From positions 498,466 through 562,465 of the forward strand of contig JAYKAV010002308.1 in NCBI GenBank assembly GCA_035582835.1: a DNA stretch of 64,000 bases. Reading direction: 5' to 3'. The position numbers and the translations under genes are program-made. Each line of letters opens with the position of its first letter. Within the stretch, counting starts at the first letter, position 1. The DNA is from Phoebastria nigripes. Taxonomy: Eukaryota; Chordata; Aves; Procellariiformes; Diomedeidae. The notes under the pieces are model-generated. The model had not been told where the DNA came from. It did not search any database and worked only from the letters and a program-made list of their open reading frames with translations. Shown here piece by piece: positions 26,208 to 37,577 of the stretch.

Positions 26208-26804
26208 GTAACCCTGACTAATGCATTTTGTAAATGCTGATTGTTATTTTAGCTGTAGCCATTTCCCGTCCTTTGACAGTTTTGTGAAATGAGTCTTCTG
26301 GAGGTTACTCAGCTTGTGACTTCTGGTGCTCTTCACAGGAATTTCTTTGTCCTTTAGGTATACCTCTTAGAACAAAACTTGAGGGTCTGATAACAAAACA
26401 GTTTTCTGTATATCGCTGTATAGAGCAGGAACTTGGATTAGAGGTACAGTTGCTCTGTATATATCTTGCTTTCCTCTCAATGCAAATGGGATCTCAAAGA
26501 ATACTCTTGAGGATTTCTTCTGGTCTCACTAATTAACTTTAGAGAAACTCATTATACTACAACTTTAAACTGAACTGATCTGATCTCTGAAACCTTTTTT
26601 TTTACCTATTAAATTAAGCAAGAACTAAGGCAGATTCATTATTCTGGTTCAGCTGATCTGGGTATCACTCGTTTCTTGTGCATATGCAAGAAACTGTGGC
26701 TTCTCTTATATATACAGTATTTGTTAAATTCACCTGTGCTTGTCTCAGCTTGTGTCATTATTTAATTGCACTTTACAAGCTTTGGTCTTAAAAATTAACA
26801 ATGA

Positions 26805-26975
26805 CATAGTTCCATAGTAAAGATACAGAAATTGGCGCACAGATGGCATTTCAGAGATTGAACGAATTGTCTGGATGTAGCAGAAAGATTGCTGAAGAAC
26901 ATGAGTACAACTAAGAACATGGGAACTGAGCAGAGCTCAGACTGTTCTCCTCTGACACTAGGTTAGATTTAAAGA
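26805..26975 (-). mobile_element. Possible MIR SINE remnant, minus strand
   Basis: Read on +, gtaaagatacagaaattgg, cgcacagatggc, gattgaacgaattgtc and gaactgagcagagctcag fall in the order expected of a reverse-complemented MIR (tttacagatgaggaaactg, gcacagagagg, ggttaagtgacttgcc, and the later gcagagc block). Every piece is diverged, and the call rests on my memory of the consensus. Confidence 0.4.
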
Positions 26976-28145
26976 GTTCAGGCACATACATCAAATGTGC
27001 CTTGAAAGTAAAAAACCACTGACTCAGCAGANGACAGACTGATAAAATGAATAGATCTTCAGTCTGGAGACGCTCATCAAGGTTAGCAGGTTCTGAAAGC
27101 CTTAGTGATCAATGTGCCTACNTCTCCAGGGCACGGTCATGCCAGCCAATTACCCCGTGACATGTTGTCATGGTCCTTTGGGTATATGCTCTGACAGAGG
27201 ACTTGGCAAGTGCCTCAGAGTGCACATCACCATAAAATTTGGTAATCAGATGCTGGTTCTGCCAGTGCAAAGGGGATTTCAAAATTTCTTAGCATAATGT
27301 AGTTTTGTGAATCTTTTCAATCAAGGAAAATCGTAAATCTAAAATAATCTAAGCAGAGTCTAGTAGCATTTGTGGACATACCTCAGGCACATAAAATGTA
27401 TGACTTCTCACATCTGCATTTTCTGTGTATGTCTTATAGATAACACTGTTTTAAATGAAGTTAAAGAAATGAGTTTTCTGATAGTAAGATTTTCTAGAGT
27501 TATTGGTAAAATTATACAAAAAGTGTACTGACTTCACAGGAAGACAAAACATTAGTTAATGAAGATAAATTATAAGTCCCATTGAAGAATTTTAGAATAT
27601 AGCCGCTAGCAGAGTTGTCTGTAATCTGAATGAGCTACTCGGTGCTTCCTGTTCACCAGTCCACTTGTATATAAAGTTAAACCACCATACAGCCATGAGA
27701 AGAGTCTAAACTCTCTCCTACAGTAAAAAAGAACGACCAGCCTGGTTCCTTGAGGAACATGTGATGTTAATTCCAGAAGCATTCCTATCTCGTGTGTGTT
27801 ACTATTGCTTTGGGATAGGTTTGTGCTATTAGGCTGTTATCTAGACAGCAATGACACCCAGCTACATACAGTGCTAATTACTCAGGGCTGCCTCCTGCCC
27901 TGCAGTTGCCTCCTGCTCTAAAGGGCACAGGAGGTGCAGTTTACATCTCTTTGAGAGAACAGACTCCCATTCCACTTGGAGATGTATTGCTGTGTAGAGT
28001 CTGGCATCTGTGTTGGTCATGTTTTAGGGCTCAGTCTAACCCCCAGGAAGCAGGGAGAAGATCATTAAGATTTTTTTTTAATCTTTAAGAAATTCATGAG
28101 CTGCTCCGTTGGTGGAGTTGACTTGACTGAGAATTTTGGAAAGTT

Positions 28146-28171
28146 TTGTTGTTGTTGTTGTTGTTGTTGTT
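28146..28171. repeat. (TTG)n microsatellite
   Basis: Eight and two-thirds perfect TTG units (26 bp) in intron 11. It is pure and so likely length-polymorphic. Confidence 0.95.
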
Positions 28172-28894
28172 AAAACCCTCTGTTTAGGTTTTTTGGAACG
28201 TTTTCTAGAACCTCATGTGGTAAATCAAGTATTAGCCTATGTAATCAGTGTGTTTTGCTGTGATTCATAGACCCTATGATAAAGGAGTGATTCTCTTTTT
28301 TTCCCCACATTAAAAACTGCTTCAGCTAAAAGGTTGAACTTACTGTGTTGCTTAGCCATAATACTGTGCCGGTCTTGTATCTCCTAGTATGCATTCACTG
28401 TCTAAATTAATTGTGAGGTTTTTAAATAGGAACACAAAATGGGAGGGGAACAAAGTCATGCAGTGAGCTGATCATGAAAGAAGAGTCATTTACCTTGGGG
28501 GTGAGCAATACGCCTCAGTTTCACACTGTATTTTTGGTGAAACTGCTATTAAAATAGCAATCAAATTAGAAGGAAAAATGCAAGGCATTTGTTTTGGGTG
28601 TTGTGAAAGTGAAAAGAAACTAAGACTTGAGGGAATAAAGTGTTTATTTTGAGCATACCATTTCAGTTGCTTTTAAATCTTTATTTTTTGACTAAGCTGT
28701 CTTAATGAAAGTCAAATTTGCTTTTCACCATTGAGCTGGANTACAACCAAATCTCCAGGCTACCTCAGCATACGTAACAAAAAGAAATGAAAAAAAAAGA
28801 AAACCAAACACCAAAAGCATCTTATATTCTTAGTGTTTTGTTTTTTTTTTTTAAAAGGAGGAACATTTTTGTATTCAAGAGATGGAGATAATCA

Positions 28895-29056
28895 GGAATT
28901 CTTCATCAAAAGATGGTGATGAAAATACTGGAGGTGCTCAAAAATACGCAATGCCATGAGCAAACTGACGTGACTTGGAACTTGATCTAACTTTGAAGAA
29001 GGGGATGGACTAGGTCACCTCCAGAGGGCCGTTCTAGTCTGAATTATTCTATGACT
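28895..29056 (+). mobile_element. CR1 LINE 3' end (plus strand)
   Basis: From aattcttcatcaaaagatgg through actggaggtgctcaaaa, ggatggactaggtcacctcc, agagggccgttctagtc and gaattattctatgac. This follows the CR1 3' untranslated order (aattctttactcaaagagtgg, actggaggtg, ggactagatgacctccagag, attctatga). Some internal bases seem deleted around 28945-28980. It is 5'-truncated and sits in the same orientation as DPYD. Confidence 0.85.
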
Positions 29057-29283
29057 AGATGACTCAGATGCAGGTTGAATAAATGTCTTAATTGTTGCTC
29101 ATACAAAGAGCTCTATCAATTGACCTAATTCATAAGGCATCTCAGTGAACTGCAAATGCAGTATTGGTATGGGCTAAGCTAGCGGGTTATGTCCTATTTG
29201 TTATTAATATTGTTAAACGCTGATGCTACTGATGTGAGAATAAATAAAATACTATGAAAACCAGAGGCATTAAAATCAGACTT

Positions 29284-29372
29284 AGCCCCAGTTCAGCAAA
29301 GCGTTCAGGGCAGCCTTGATGCTCATGTTTTAAAGTTTTGTTTAACAAGACATAAGCATGTGGGTGACTGCT
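29284..29372 (+). mobile_element. Old MITE-like palindromic repeat (copy B)
   Basis: It begins agccccagttcagcaaagcg and continues gatgctcatgttttaaag and gacataagcatgtgggtgac. This fits the arm of an abundant sauropsid palindromic repeat (ttcagcaaagcacttaagc, atgcttaactttaagcatgt, gagtagtccc as I recall it). It shares the exact 13-mer ttcagcaaagcgt with the copy at 54822-54834 in this window. It is non-autonomous, with no coding capacity. Confidence 0.5.
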
Positions 29373-29607
29373 NTTCTGAGCAGAAATAGCTCATAGGTTA
29401 GAAAGCTTTTTCTGGTCTGTTGTCCTCAATAAGATGTTTCTTATTCTTGCACAGTAACTATTCAATTTGCAACTGAGATTCCATGTGCTCACAGTAGGTA
29501 TTTAGTCTTTTTTGTTTTGTTAAAATGCTGATTGTGTTTTTAAGCAACGGTTCCATTAAGTATTCGTCCTCCCATTGGTAATCATATAAACGCATCATTA
29601 ATTTAAA

Positions 29608-29631
29608 AAAATGGACTCCGAAGTCCATTTT
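29608..29631. repeat. Perfect inverted repeat, 10-bp arms, 4-base loop
   Basis: aaaatggact and agtccatttt flank ccga. The arms are exact complements (29608-29617 and 29622-29631), so the transcript could form a compact hairpin. It lies in intron 11 with no recognised element around it. Confidence 0.9.
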
Positions 29632-29785
29632 ATGCTTGGGGAGTTGCCAATAGACAAAATAGGAGAGTTGCCTTCTAAACTATTTTAAGAGCATTACCAC
29701 TTTACTGAAACCAGTAAAAAAAACCCCAACAAATTGTTCAAACTATTGCCGATGGAGTAAGAAAAATGTTTTGCTTCTCGTTGAG

Positions 29786-29839
29786 AAAAAAAAAAAAAAT
29801 TTTGCAAGCACAAGCTGCTTTTTTTTTTTTTTTTTTTTT
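29786..29839. repeat. Opposed poly(A) and poly(T) runs
   Basis: An A14 run (29786-29799) is followed, after a 19-base spacer containing gcaagcacaagctgc, by a T21 run (29819-29839). Together they make an A/T inverted repeat able to pair in the pre-mRNA. It could reflect two retroposon tails in opposite orientation, but no element body is recognisable on either side. Confidence 0.85.
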
Positions 29840-32800
29840 ATTGCATAGCTTACCAAAGCCTTCAAGCCATCATAACTGACCCACGTAAACAAAGAGCTGT
29901 GAGAGAATTTTGCACCTTTCCTCACGTTCCTGCTCTTTTGCTTGGTTTGTTATTTTGGAGGTCTACAGTGTATTAGTGAATTACTGAAATATCTCTGTCA
30001 CCATTCCAAATTGCAACTACTCAATGTATACAAACGTAATTCTGTGTACTCCCTAGCACTGCGTACAGCCTCAACATTCTACTTAACACCAGTCCAGTTG
30101 GTTTTAAAGTCTAAACTTTGAATAACCATTTTCTTATCTATTTTTTTTTCTGATAAGCAAAAGGGAAGAATATTTTTGGACTGCAAAATTTTGCACTGGA
30201 ACAAATGTCCTTGTTCTGATTTATTTTCCTGAATTTCTGAGGAGAACCTGGACTTTCTCAGGAGAACCATGGAGAAATTATGGAAAATAGTACACTTGTT
30301 CAAGATGTACTACAAAATGCAGTGCAGGACAGGGGACTAANGTAGGACAGAGAACTGGCAACATAAGTTTAGTTCAACATTCTGTTTAGCAGGCAGCAGG
30401 AAAGAGGAAGTATTCCCATTTTCCAGAACACTGACTCTTAGCATGATAATGTCTATTTTATTTGCCAGGAGAGACAAAAAAGGGGAATGCAAAAATATCC
30501 AAGCAAACTCAAATAAAAAAACCCTTTGCAAAAATGCCCAGAAAAAGTAGCTATTTGTGAGCAAAAATATGTTTTATTAAGTTTTTGGTAGTAGCTAGTT
30601 ATTGCATGGTAACTGAAGGGCAAAATTTTATTTCACATTCCTGGGAATCAGTCACAACTTTCAGATATTTTGCTTTTACTTCTAGTACCACTGTCATCTT
30701 GCTTGGAAACTGCAGCAGCAAACCCCAGAAGGCTTACTAGAGTATAACTACTGCCCCACCAGTATAGTTCAACATACAGCAAAGATAAATTTGCCCAAGT
30801 AGTTTACGATTTTATTCTTTAACCCACTCCTACTTAAAATTTATTTCTATTGATTGAGAGGCATTTGCTAGGAAAAAAGGCAAAAATCTTGCAGAGCTCT
30901 GAGCTCGTAAGTGAAAAGATTTTAGTTTTCCTTTGCACAAATAGAGAACTTCAAATGGTACAGAAGCCAGTGAACCTGCAGGGAGTGTTGAGTTTCTTCA
31001 TACAGCCTGGTCAGACAACTAGGTAACTTCAGCCTGAAAGCATTGAAGCCTTGACTGTCTAATGAAAGACTAGGAGGGAGGAAGAGAGGTGGCTGTGATG
31101 CCCCAGCTGGGAATGCCCACAGGGGTGACCTGGTGTCTCCCTAGTAGCACAGCATCTGCCTCGCACCCACAGAATAGACTTTTCGTCACCAGACTTTTTT
31201 AAAAATTGTTATATAAAACTGAAATTTGTATAGATTCAAAAGATTCCTAGTGAAATAGGTAGGAGTTTTCCTGCTGAGTCATTTGGAATAGGATTTTTCT
31301 CCACAAATAGGTTTACCGAATGAGTTTGAGTGCAGCAGTTCCACACCCTGAAATGATTACCAATTTCCCATATCCAAAAGTGGCTTCATGATGACTTCTA
31401 AAGCCCTGTTAACTTACAGCAGGAATTCTGCTCTTTCACCCGATAGGCATCAGTACACATTTGCTTGCTGGTGACAGGCAGAAAACAAAGTCAGTACCAG
31501 CTTGCAGCAGGAGCCTCTCCTAGCATACCTGGACCCAACTTTACCCAGTCAAACTACTTTTTAATTCTGGTTCAGTATGCTAGTGGGGCAGAGGCTGTGG
31601 GAAGCATGACTGTGCCTTTCTTTATTTGCTGGGCATTTAGACTGGGCAGTGTCACAGTTAATCAGTCTGTTGGTGTGTGTGACAGCTATAGTTTTATATT
31701 TGAGATTAAGGAAGTTACAGTATATTTGTATTTTTCTGAAGTAATGCTACTATTCACTGTAAAGGAAGTCTGTAAGATGGATATCAAAAATAACATTAAT
31801 GAGCTACTAAAGCTAAAATTACAGGAACTTACGAAATTGGTTAAACATAAAAACCATTAAACTGTTTATTGAAGCTTCACAGATATACTGCTGCTAATGA
31901 GCATTTCTGCTATTTAAATAAGCCCAAATTGAACACACATTACATGGATACATAATTAGTCATGGCAGTCAAACACACACAGACTCACTTTTAAAGCTTT
32001 ATTTGAGGAATCTTTTCCATTTGATTTGTTTTGTTAATTAAAATATTTTTTCTGTATTCACTTATATTTTAATATTGTTTTTGCAAGTGCTATAATTTGC
32101 TGCTGCTTTTCCATTTGTGTTTGTTTGCTCTGTGAATATAGCAAATTTGGAATATATATTCAGAACTGTCCTTTTGTTTGGTGTTATTTGTGTTAGCCTC
32201 ACTTGATAGCATCAGAATAATTCAATTGTATGTTGTCTTTCATCCAGAAGGATCTTTTCAAATTATATATAATATCTCACCAGGATATGGAGGAGAAGGC
32301 AGCACAGCCACAGGATTGTACTTTGAATTTTCCAGAGAAAAGCTATGTTAGTTTTAAACTTTAAAGGGTGTGAGGGTGCAGNGATTTAAAAGACACTCTT
32401 CTTTACCCCTGTCCCAAATCATGCACCAACAAAAACATTAGGTATCTAGTTTGCTTGTTGTTCAGTGTCAAAACAGCAATTCAGAGAACCGATAGTTGGG
32501 GTCACCTCCTTTCAAGCTCAGGTTTGGCTCTTAGACTCTCTCTCGCCCCTTGCAGAGGCAGAGAAGGGACTTCCCTTTGTGAAGACCAAAGTTCTCCCCT
32601 TCTTTCTGCAGGTGGTCTAGGAGGTGGTCCCTTCAGCCTCACCCTTCAGGTGGTCCCTTGCCCCAGGTACCAGATCCAAATTGTGAGGACATTAGGAACT
32701 CTATATAAGATGCTTTTAAATCATGCCCTTATTTTTACTTAACCTAAATCTTGGAGATTACAAAAAAGACAGAAGGAAATAGCTGCTGGATACCATGTCA

Positions 32801-35665
32801 ACCTTCCCACCAGGGAAATGTTCTTCCCCAATTTTAAAAATACCGATCAGGCAGACAAATCCCCAGTCCCTGGGGAGATGTTTCAGGCAAAGGTATGTTG
32901 GGTATGCTTTGCACTCAAAAATCTTTTGGTATAATTATGTCCAAACAGCTATTTTAGCACAAAACAATCCAAAGATAGATTTAAGAAATNTAATAAATCC
33001 AGAGGTAATACCGTATTTTTCCACAAGATTAAATAAGTAGTCAGAACTTCCGATTTTACATCATTTCCTCTGAAAAACTACATCTCCAATAGCATGTTGC
33101 CCTCTAACACCTTTACTGTGGTTCAGTCCTGTCTCAGAGAAACAAAAGTCATCTATTAAATTCCCGATACCAAATCCTGCAGCACTAAGTTTTCCTCTGG
33201 GTTTTTTCCAAACATGTTTTTACAAGCCTGTACGTATTTAGCTTGCGAGAACTGTCTAGACCACATGCTGAGATGGTACCACTGCATGCAATAAGTTATC
33301 CTATATATGACAAATATAAGATGATCAAAAGCTTTCTTGAAGTACAGACAGTCTGAGACATAAAGAGAAAGTTAATGTATTGCTTTATAAATATTACTGA
33401 AGCGTTCTTAATAAAACTGCTATCAGCCATTATCAGCACTTTCCTTTTAAAAAAAAAAAGGAAGCAAAAAAAATCCCAAACCCAAACAAACNAACCAAAA
33501 AACTCATTTTCCAGACTGAAAAATGTATCAGTCTGAAGGTTGTGTTTGGTGTGATCTTTCAGTAATTTAAATATTTTTGAAGGAAACCATTTCATAAGTT
33601 TTTGGTTCTGTTACTACGCAAATATTGGTTTTGCCAAGTTAAGCCACAAGTATATGCGGGGTGGGAGGCATTGTGCAAGCAGTAGGTCTTGAAGATAGAT
33701 TAAATACTTCTGGTATGAAAACCTGCTACAGTGTTTCAGCTTAAAACTGTCTTCTGTGATTCTGGCTTCTGAACCAGTTGCAAAAAAGTACTTTGGATTT
33801 GAGTCCTCTGGATATTTGTATATGCCAAGGGTGAGGAAGAGAGCGTAGGTGGGACAAGTAGGTGACAATGTTTGTGCCTTGCTTCCTATTTTATTATTTT
33901 GCCCTGTATTATACACAGCCCCCACTTTGAAATACACTTCTAATATATGATTTGGAGGTGAAGGGAGATACAGAGCCAGGGAAGAAAATTCCATCACAAT
34001 GATGTGCAAGAAAGATGCGTTTGAAGCTTGCTGTATACTCACGCTGGGGCAATACTGGGACTTTGCCCTTGTTTTGGAGAAATATTCTTGTCTTAAACTG
34101 GCAGGTTTCTTTTTTACATATATGACAGCACAACTACATCAGTTTAATTGACCTTGGCAATCTGCATCTGCTAGTGGTATGTCCCTGAGGGACATTGCAA
34201 TTTTAAGCTGTGTTTTATTGCAGAATCTTCAGTTCCTGTAGACAAAGCTATATAAAAACCCCCTCATTTTGATATATGCCATCAACATTTGCTAAAAATA
34301 TTTATTGAAAAAGGATTCTCTTCACAAAGCTACTTTGAAGTGTCTTTGCGATTATAATAAAATAATTTTAAAATGCATAATAAAAATCATGTTAAGAGAG
34401 AAAGATTTTTTTTTTCTGAGCATTTATGTGTACTTAATGACATTTGTATAATGCCATGCAGTATAAAAAATATTTCTNTTATTTTCACATCTACATTATT
34501 TTTAAGGACAATAACAGTTCATGTGCAGAATGCCTGTATATGCTGTTTACTAACATGAAAAAAATCAAGATATCTTAATGCATGCTCTAGAAAAACATCA
34601 GAAATTACAGTGAAAAAGATACAAAAGATATCGTCTTCATGTAGGCATTTCGATTGTGGTTTTATGGTTTTATTCTTAATATACATAACAAGTTTCAAAG
34701 CGAGCCTTACTTTCAGGATGTTCTTAGTTTAAATATTAAGTCAGGATGGTTTTGACTTTATTGAAATATATCTTTTTCAGAATTAAATTTCTTTAAAACC
34801 AACACACTTTGTCAAAGCCAAAGCTTTGATAGCACAACATTTCCTGGTGGGAAAATGTTCCATCTGAAAATTTTCCGTTGGGTTTAATAATGACCTGTCA
34901 AAAAGTAGCAGAGTGTCATTTCTGTTGTGAGGGTTAATAAATGTGAGAAGTAAATTCTGAAGATCTAAATGAATTTCAAGAAATTGTATCATAAACATTC
35001 TTTTTTCATTTTTAACCTCAAAAATCATATGCTGCATATTAAGTTGCACAAGAGAGTATATGGTAGGTTATTCAGGAGAAAACATGTTGATATGGTAAGT
35101 GCAGTACAAGCCATGGGTGGAGGGAAAGGGAGAAAATTTATTTTTCCTTTGTTAATATTGTTCATTAATAGGATTTTCAGAAGTGCTGGACTTTTCCTCT
35201 GGGAGATGAATAATGCCAGTGAGAATGACTTTGTGAATCCCAGCTTCTGGGATATGCAGTGTGTTCTCAGGGAGCGACCAGAAGAACATTAGCACCAATT
35301 ATTTCTTGAGCCTGNGTCGAGACAGTCACTTCTTGTGACGCTTGTGTGCATTTATCTTGTATGCAAGTCTGGCTTTGCAGGCATGCAGGAACTGGTTACT
35401 TTTCTGATACTACCAAACTGCTGTTCTATATAACGCATGTTGTTCTTCTGTCTGAGTCCTGTTAGTAATTACATACCTCCACTAGCTCAACAAAAACGTT
35501 CATGTATATAAAAGGACTTTTCATTTCTACTGTAAATTTATGTTGAAGTGAAAGAACTAGGACTTGGAACTGCTTTTCTAATTGTTATCAGTGTATATTT
35601 GACAGATTTTAGCAACAGTTTTTTGTTTCTTCTATTAACATACTTGTCGTTCACTTTAATTACAG

Positions 35666-35850
35666 TCAGAGAGGCCATGGCACCTATCAAGTTTAACAGA
35701 TGGGGTCTTCCTGAAGTAGATCCGGAAACTATGCAAACAAGTGAACCCTGGGTTTTTGCAGGGGGTGACATTGGTGGTCTTGCTAACACTACAGTGGAAT
35801 CAGTAAANGATGGAAAACAAGCTTCCTGGTACATGCACAGATACATACAG
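35666..35850 (+). CDS. DPYD: DPYD exon 12, second half of FAD domain
   Basis: 185 bp, residues 447-508; it starts at codon position 2 of Val447 and ends on a complete codon (Gln508). It encodes the C-terminal part of split FAD domain [21 protein letters not shown], then VFAGGD (residues 476-481), whose Asp481 is the conserved acidic residue of the GGD motif that contacts FAD ribityl phosphate in this flavoprotein class, and [10 protein letters not shown] single N at 35808 makes codon 494 AAN, Asn or Lys; Asn is expected from human. At 482-483 the window has IG where I recall VV in human. The acceptor is tttaattacag. The donor CAG|gtggtt is weak, with neither A at +4 nor G at +5. Length and phase match human exon 12. 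Confidence 0.97.
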
Positions 35851-37532
35851 GTGGTTTTTTAAAAGTATTTTTCCCTTTCCCATTTCTGTCTGCTTTTAGA
35901 TACTTTTATTGTGCTTGTTAAAATTTCATTGTGTTTTAGATTAAAAATACAAGTTTTGAGGAACTAATACCTAGATTATCTGGTGATTTGAACATTATAG
36001 ATCCATTCAGCTTGGATGACATACTTGAATTTGGGTAGTTGAACCCAGCTTTCTTACATTATCTTAACACTAAAATCCAAGCAACATTTTCTTGGCCCCA
36101 GCTCAGAATTCCACTCAAGGGTAGTAAGCCTTCCTGAACAATACACAGTGCAAGTAGAAGTCCTAATTGGGTAGTTGGGGAAAAGAAGCGAGCCCATCAG
36201 TATTAAAAAGTAAAATCTCTCAATAGTGCATAAAGTAAAAATTAAATACTGCCAATGTTGTTACCTGGGGAAGACAATTTTAGTATTTTTAGAATGCAAG
36301 TGTACTAACAGTTTACAGAGCACTCCGATTATCTACACCGGAACCAAAGTTTGCTCTGATGAGGCTGATAAACTGGACACAAGAATGCACAGAGGAAAAT
36401 AATGCACAGGAGAATTTACCTGAGAAATGTGAGTTTAAGGGGTACAGACTTGAAAAACCTGGTAACTGCATGTGCTCCTTGTGTGTTGCTGACTGAGCAC
36501 CTCTGCCCTAATTTTTCTAGTAAAAGAAAGAGCACGAAGTCTAGAGGAGCTGCAGAGGAACCTGCAGAGACAGGAGAGACAGCCTGTGTGTGGGGAACCA
36601 GCTGACAAAGACCGTGTTCGTAGTGCAAGGAACTTTTTAGAAACATGATGCATGATTCATTCTCCCACAAAAAGAGATTTGAACAACTGAAGTTGGGACT
36701 GTAACAGCTCGATGTCTTTCTCCCCCATCCATCTGCTCAAAGCCTCTCTGATTGCATGTTTGTGCAATTTCATGCTGTTGGGGTCTGATTTCACTTCCTA
36801 AAAATACTTCAACTGAAAGCTTGTTGCTAGTATCTGTGCATATTTTTTCTCACTTGTTCTAAAGCACTGTTTGTGTCCTGCCTTCTTAGACCCTAAGAAA
36901 ACGCTGAGTGTGAAACGTCTTTAATCCCTGGCCTGTTTGCCTAATTTCTCAGTGCACAGTGAATTTGGGTAACCGTGATAGGGGAAGAGAGGGGGTATCT
37001 CCTCCTTTTTGTCTCCTTCCTCTTTAACCTCTAGAAATACATGCATCACTTAAAAACCCTCCTTTATCGTGTTGCTTCCTCCTCAAAGCTTGCTTTTTTT
37101 CCCCCTCTGGAATGTATTGAATACTTTGGAAAAAATCTGAATAGTCGTGGCTTGAGAATTAGAATTTTAAATCAAGCAGGCTTGTGATATTAGAGCATTT
37201 TCGTTACCCTTTGCAGGTTTCAAGGCAGCTTATTCGACCTTACAGTCTCACCAGGAAGCTAATGGGAAAGCCTTACAGCAATCTTCACAGGAAAGTTTCC
37301 AAATGTCAAGTGTCACCTTTCCAGCTGTTAGATGAATGGGTTGCCCAGGGGCATTTATTTGGATGTGCAGCCCTTGTAAAATCTGGTTGCTGTGGTGCAG
37401 AGTGCTGTAATTTGGCAATTTACTTCACCAGTGTTTGGACCTGATAGAAATTTTAGTGGCTGGAGAAGAGTTTGTTTTTTAAAGAAGTTGTTTAGAGAAG
37501 GATTGTGTTACCCTGATGTTTATAGGGGTAGN

Positions 37533-37577
37533 TATGTGCATGTGTGCATGCCTTTGTGCACATGTGTGTGCGCGCGT
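37533..37577. repeat. Alternating purine-pyrimidine tract (TG/CA/CG)
   Basis: 37533-37551 and 37555-37577 each alternate pyrimidine and purine without a break; the second ends in cgcgcg. Only 37552-37554 interrupts. Such tracts favour left-handed Z-DNA under supercoiling. Confidence 0.8.

Larger units (their letters stand above)
26208..35665 (+). other. DPYD: Intron 11 of DPYD
   Basis: 9458 bp, donor gtaacc, acceptor ttaattacag. Contents I can support: a weak minus-strand MIR-like piece near 26805-26975, a (TTG)n microsatellite at 28146-28171, a CR1 3' end at 28895-29056, a MITE-like piece at 29284-29372, a perfect 10-bp-arm hairpin at 29608-29631, and opposed poly(A) and poly(T) runs at 29786-29839. 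The ORFs at 31465-31860 (+) and 33614-34042 (-) match nothing I recognise and are treated as chance. Confidence 0.92.

Noticed and set aside
31465..31860. 131-residue plus-strand ORF in intron 11
   Set aside because: The tail is lysine- and leucine-rich, as in translated AT-rich DNA, and no motif is recognised.
33614..34042. 142-residue minus-strand ORF in intron 11
   Set aside because: Composition and sequence match no family I know, and no processed-pseudogene features such as an adjacent poly(A) are seen.
35548..35862. ORF adding a hydrophobic N-terminal stretch to exon 12
   Set aside because: The 118 upstream bases are T-rich intron preceding the acceptor, which naturally translates to Phe and Leu; the exon border at 35666 gives the exact 185-bp length.
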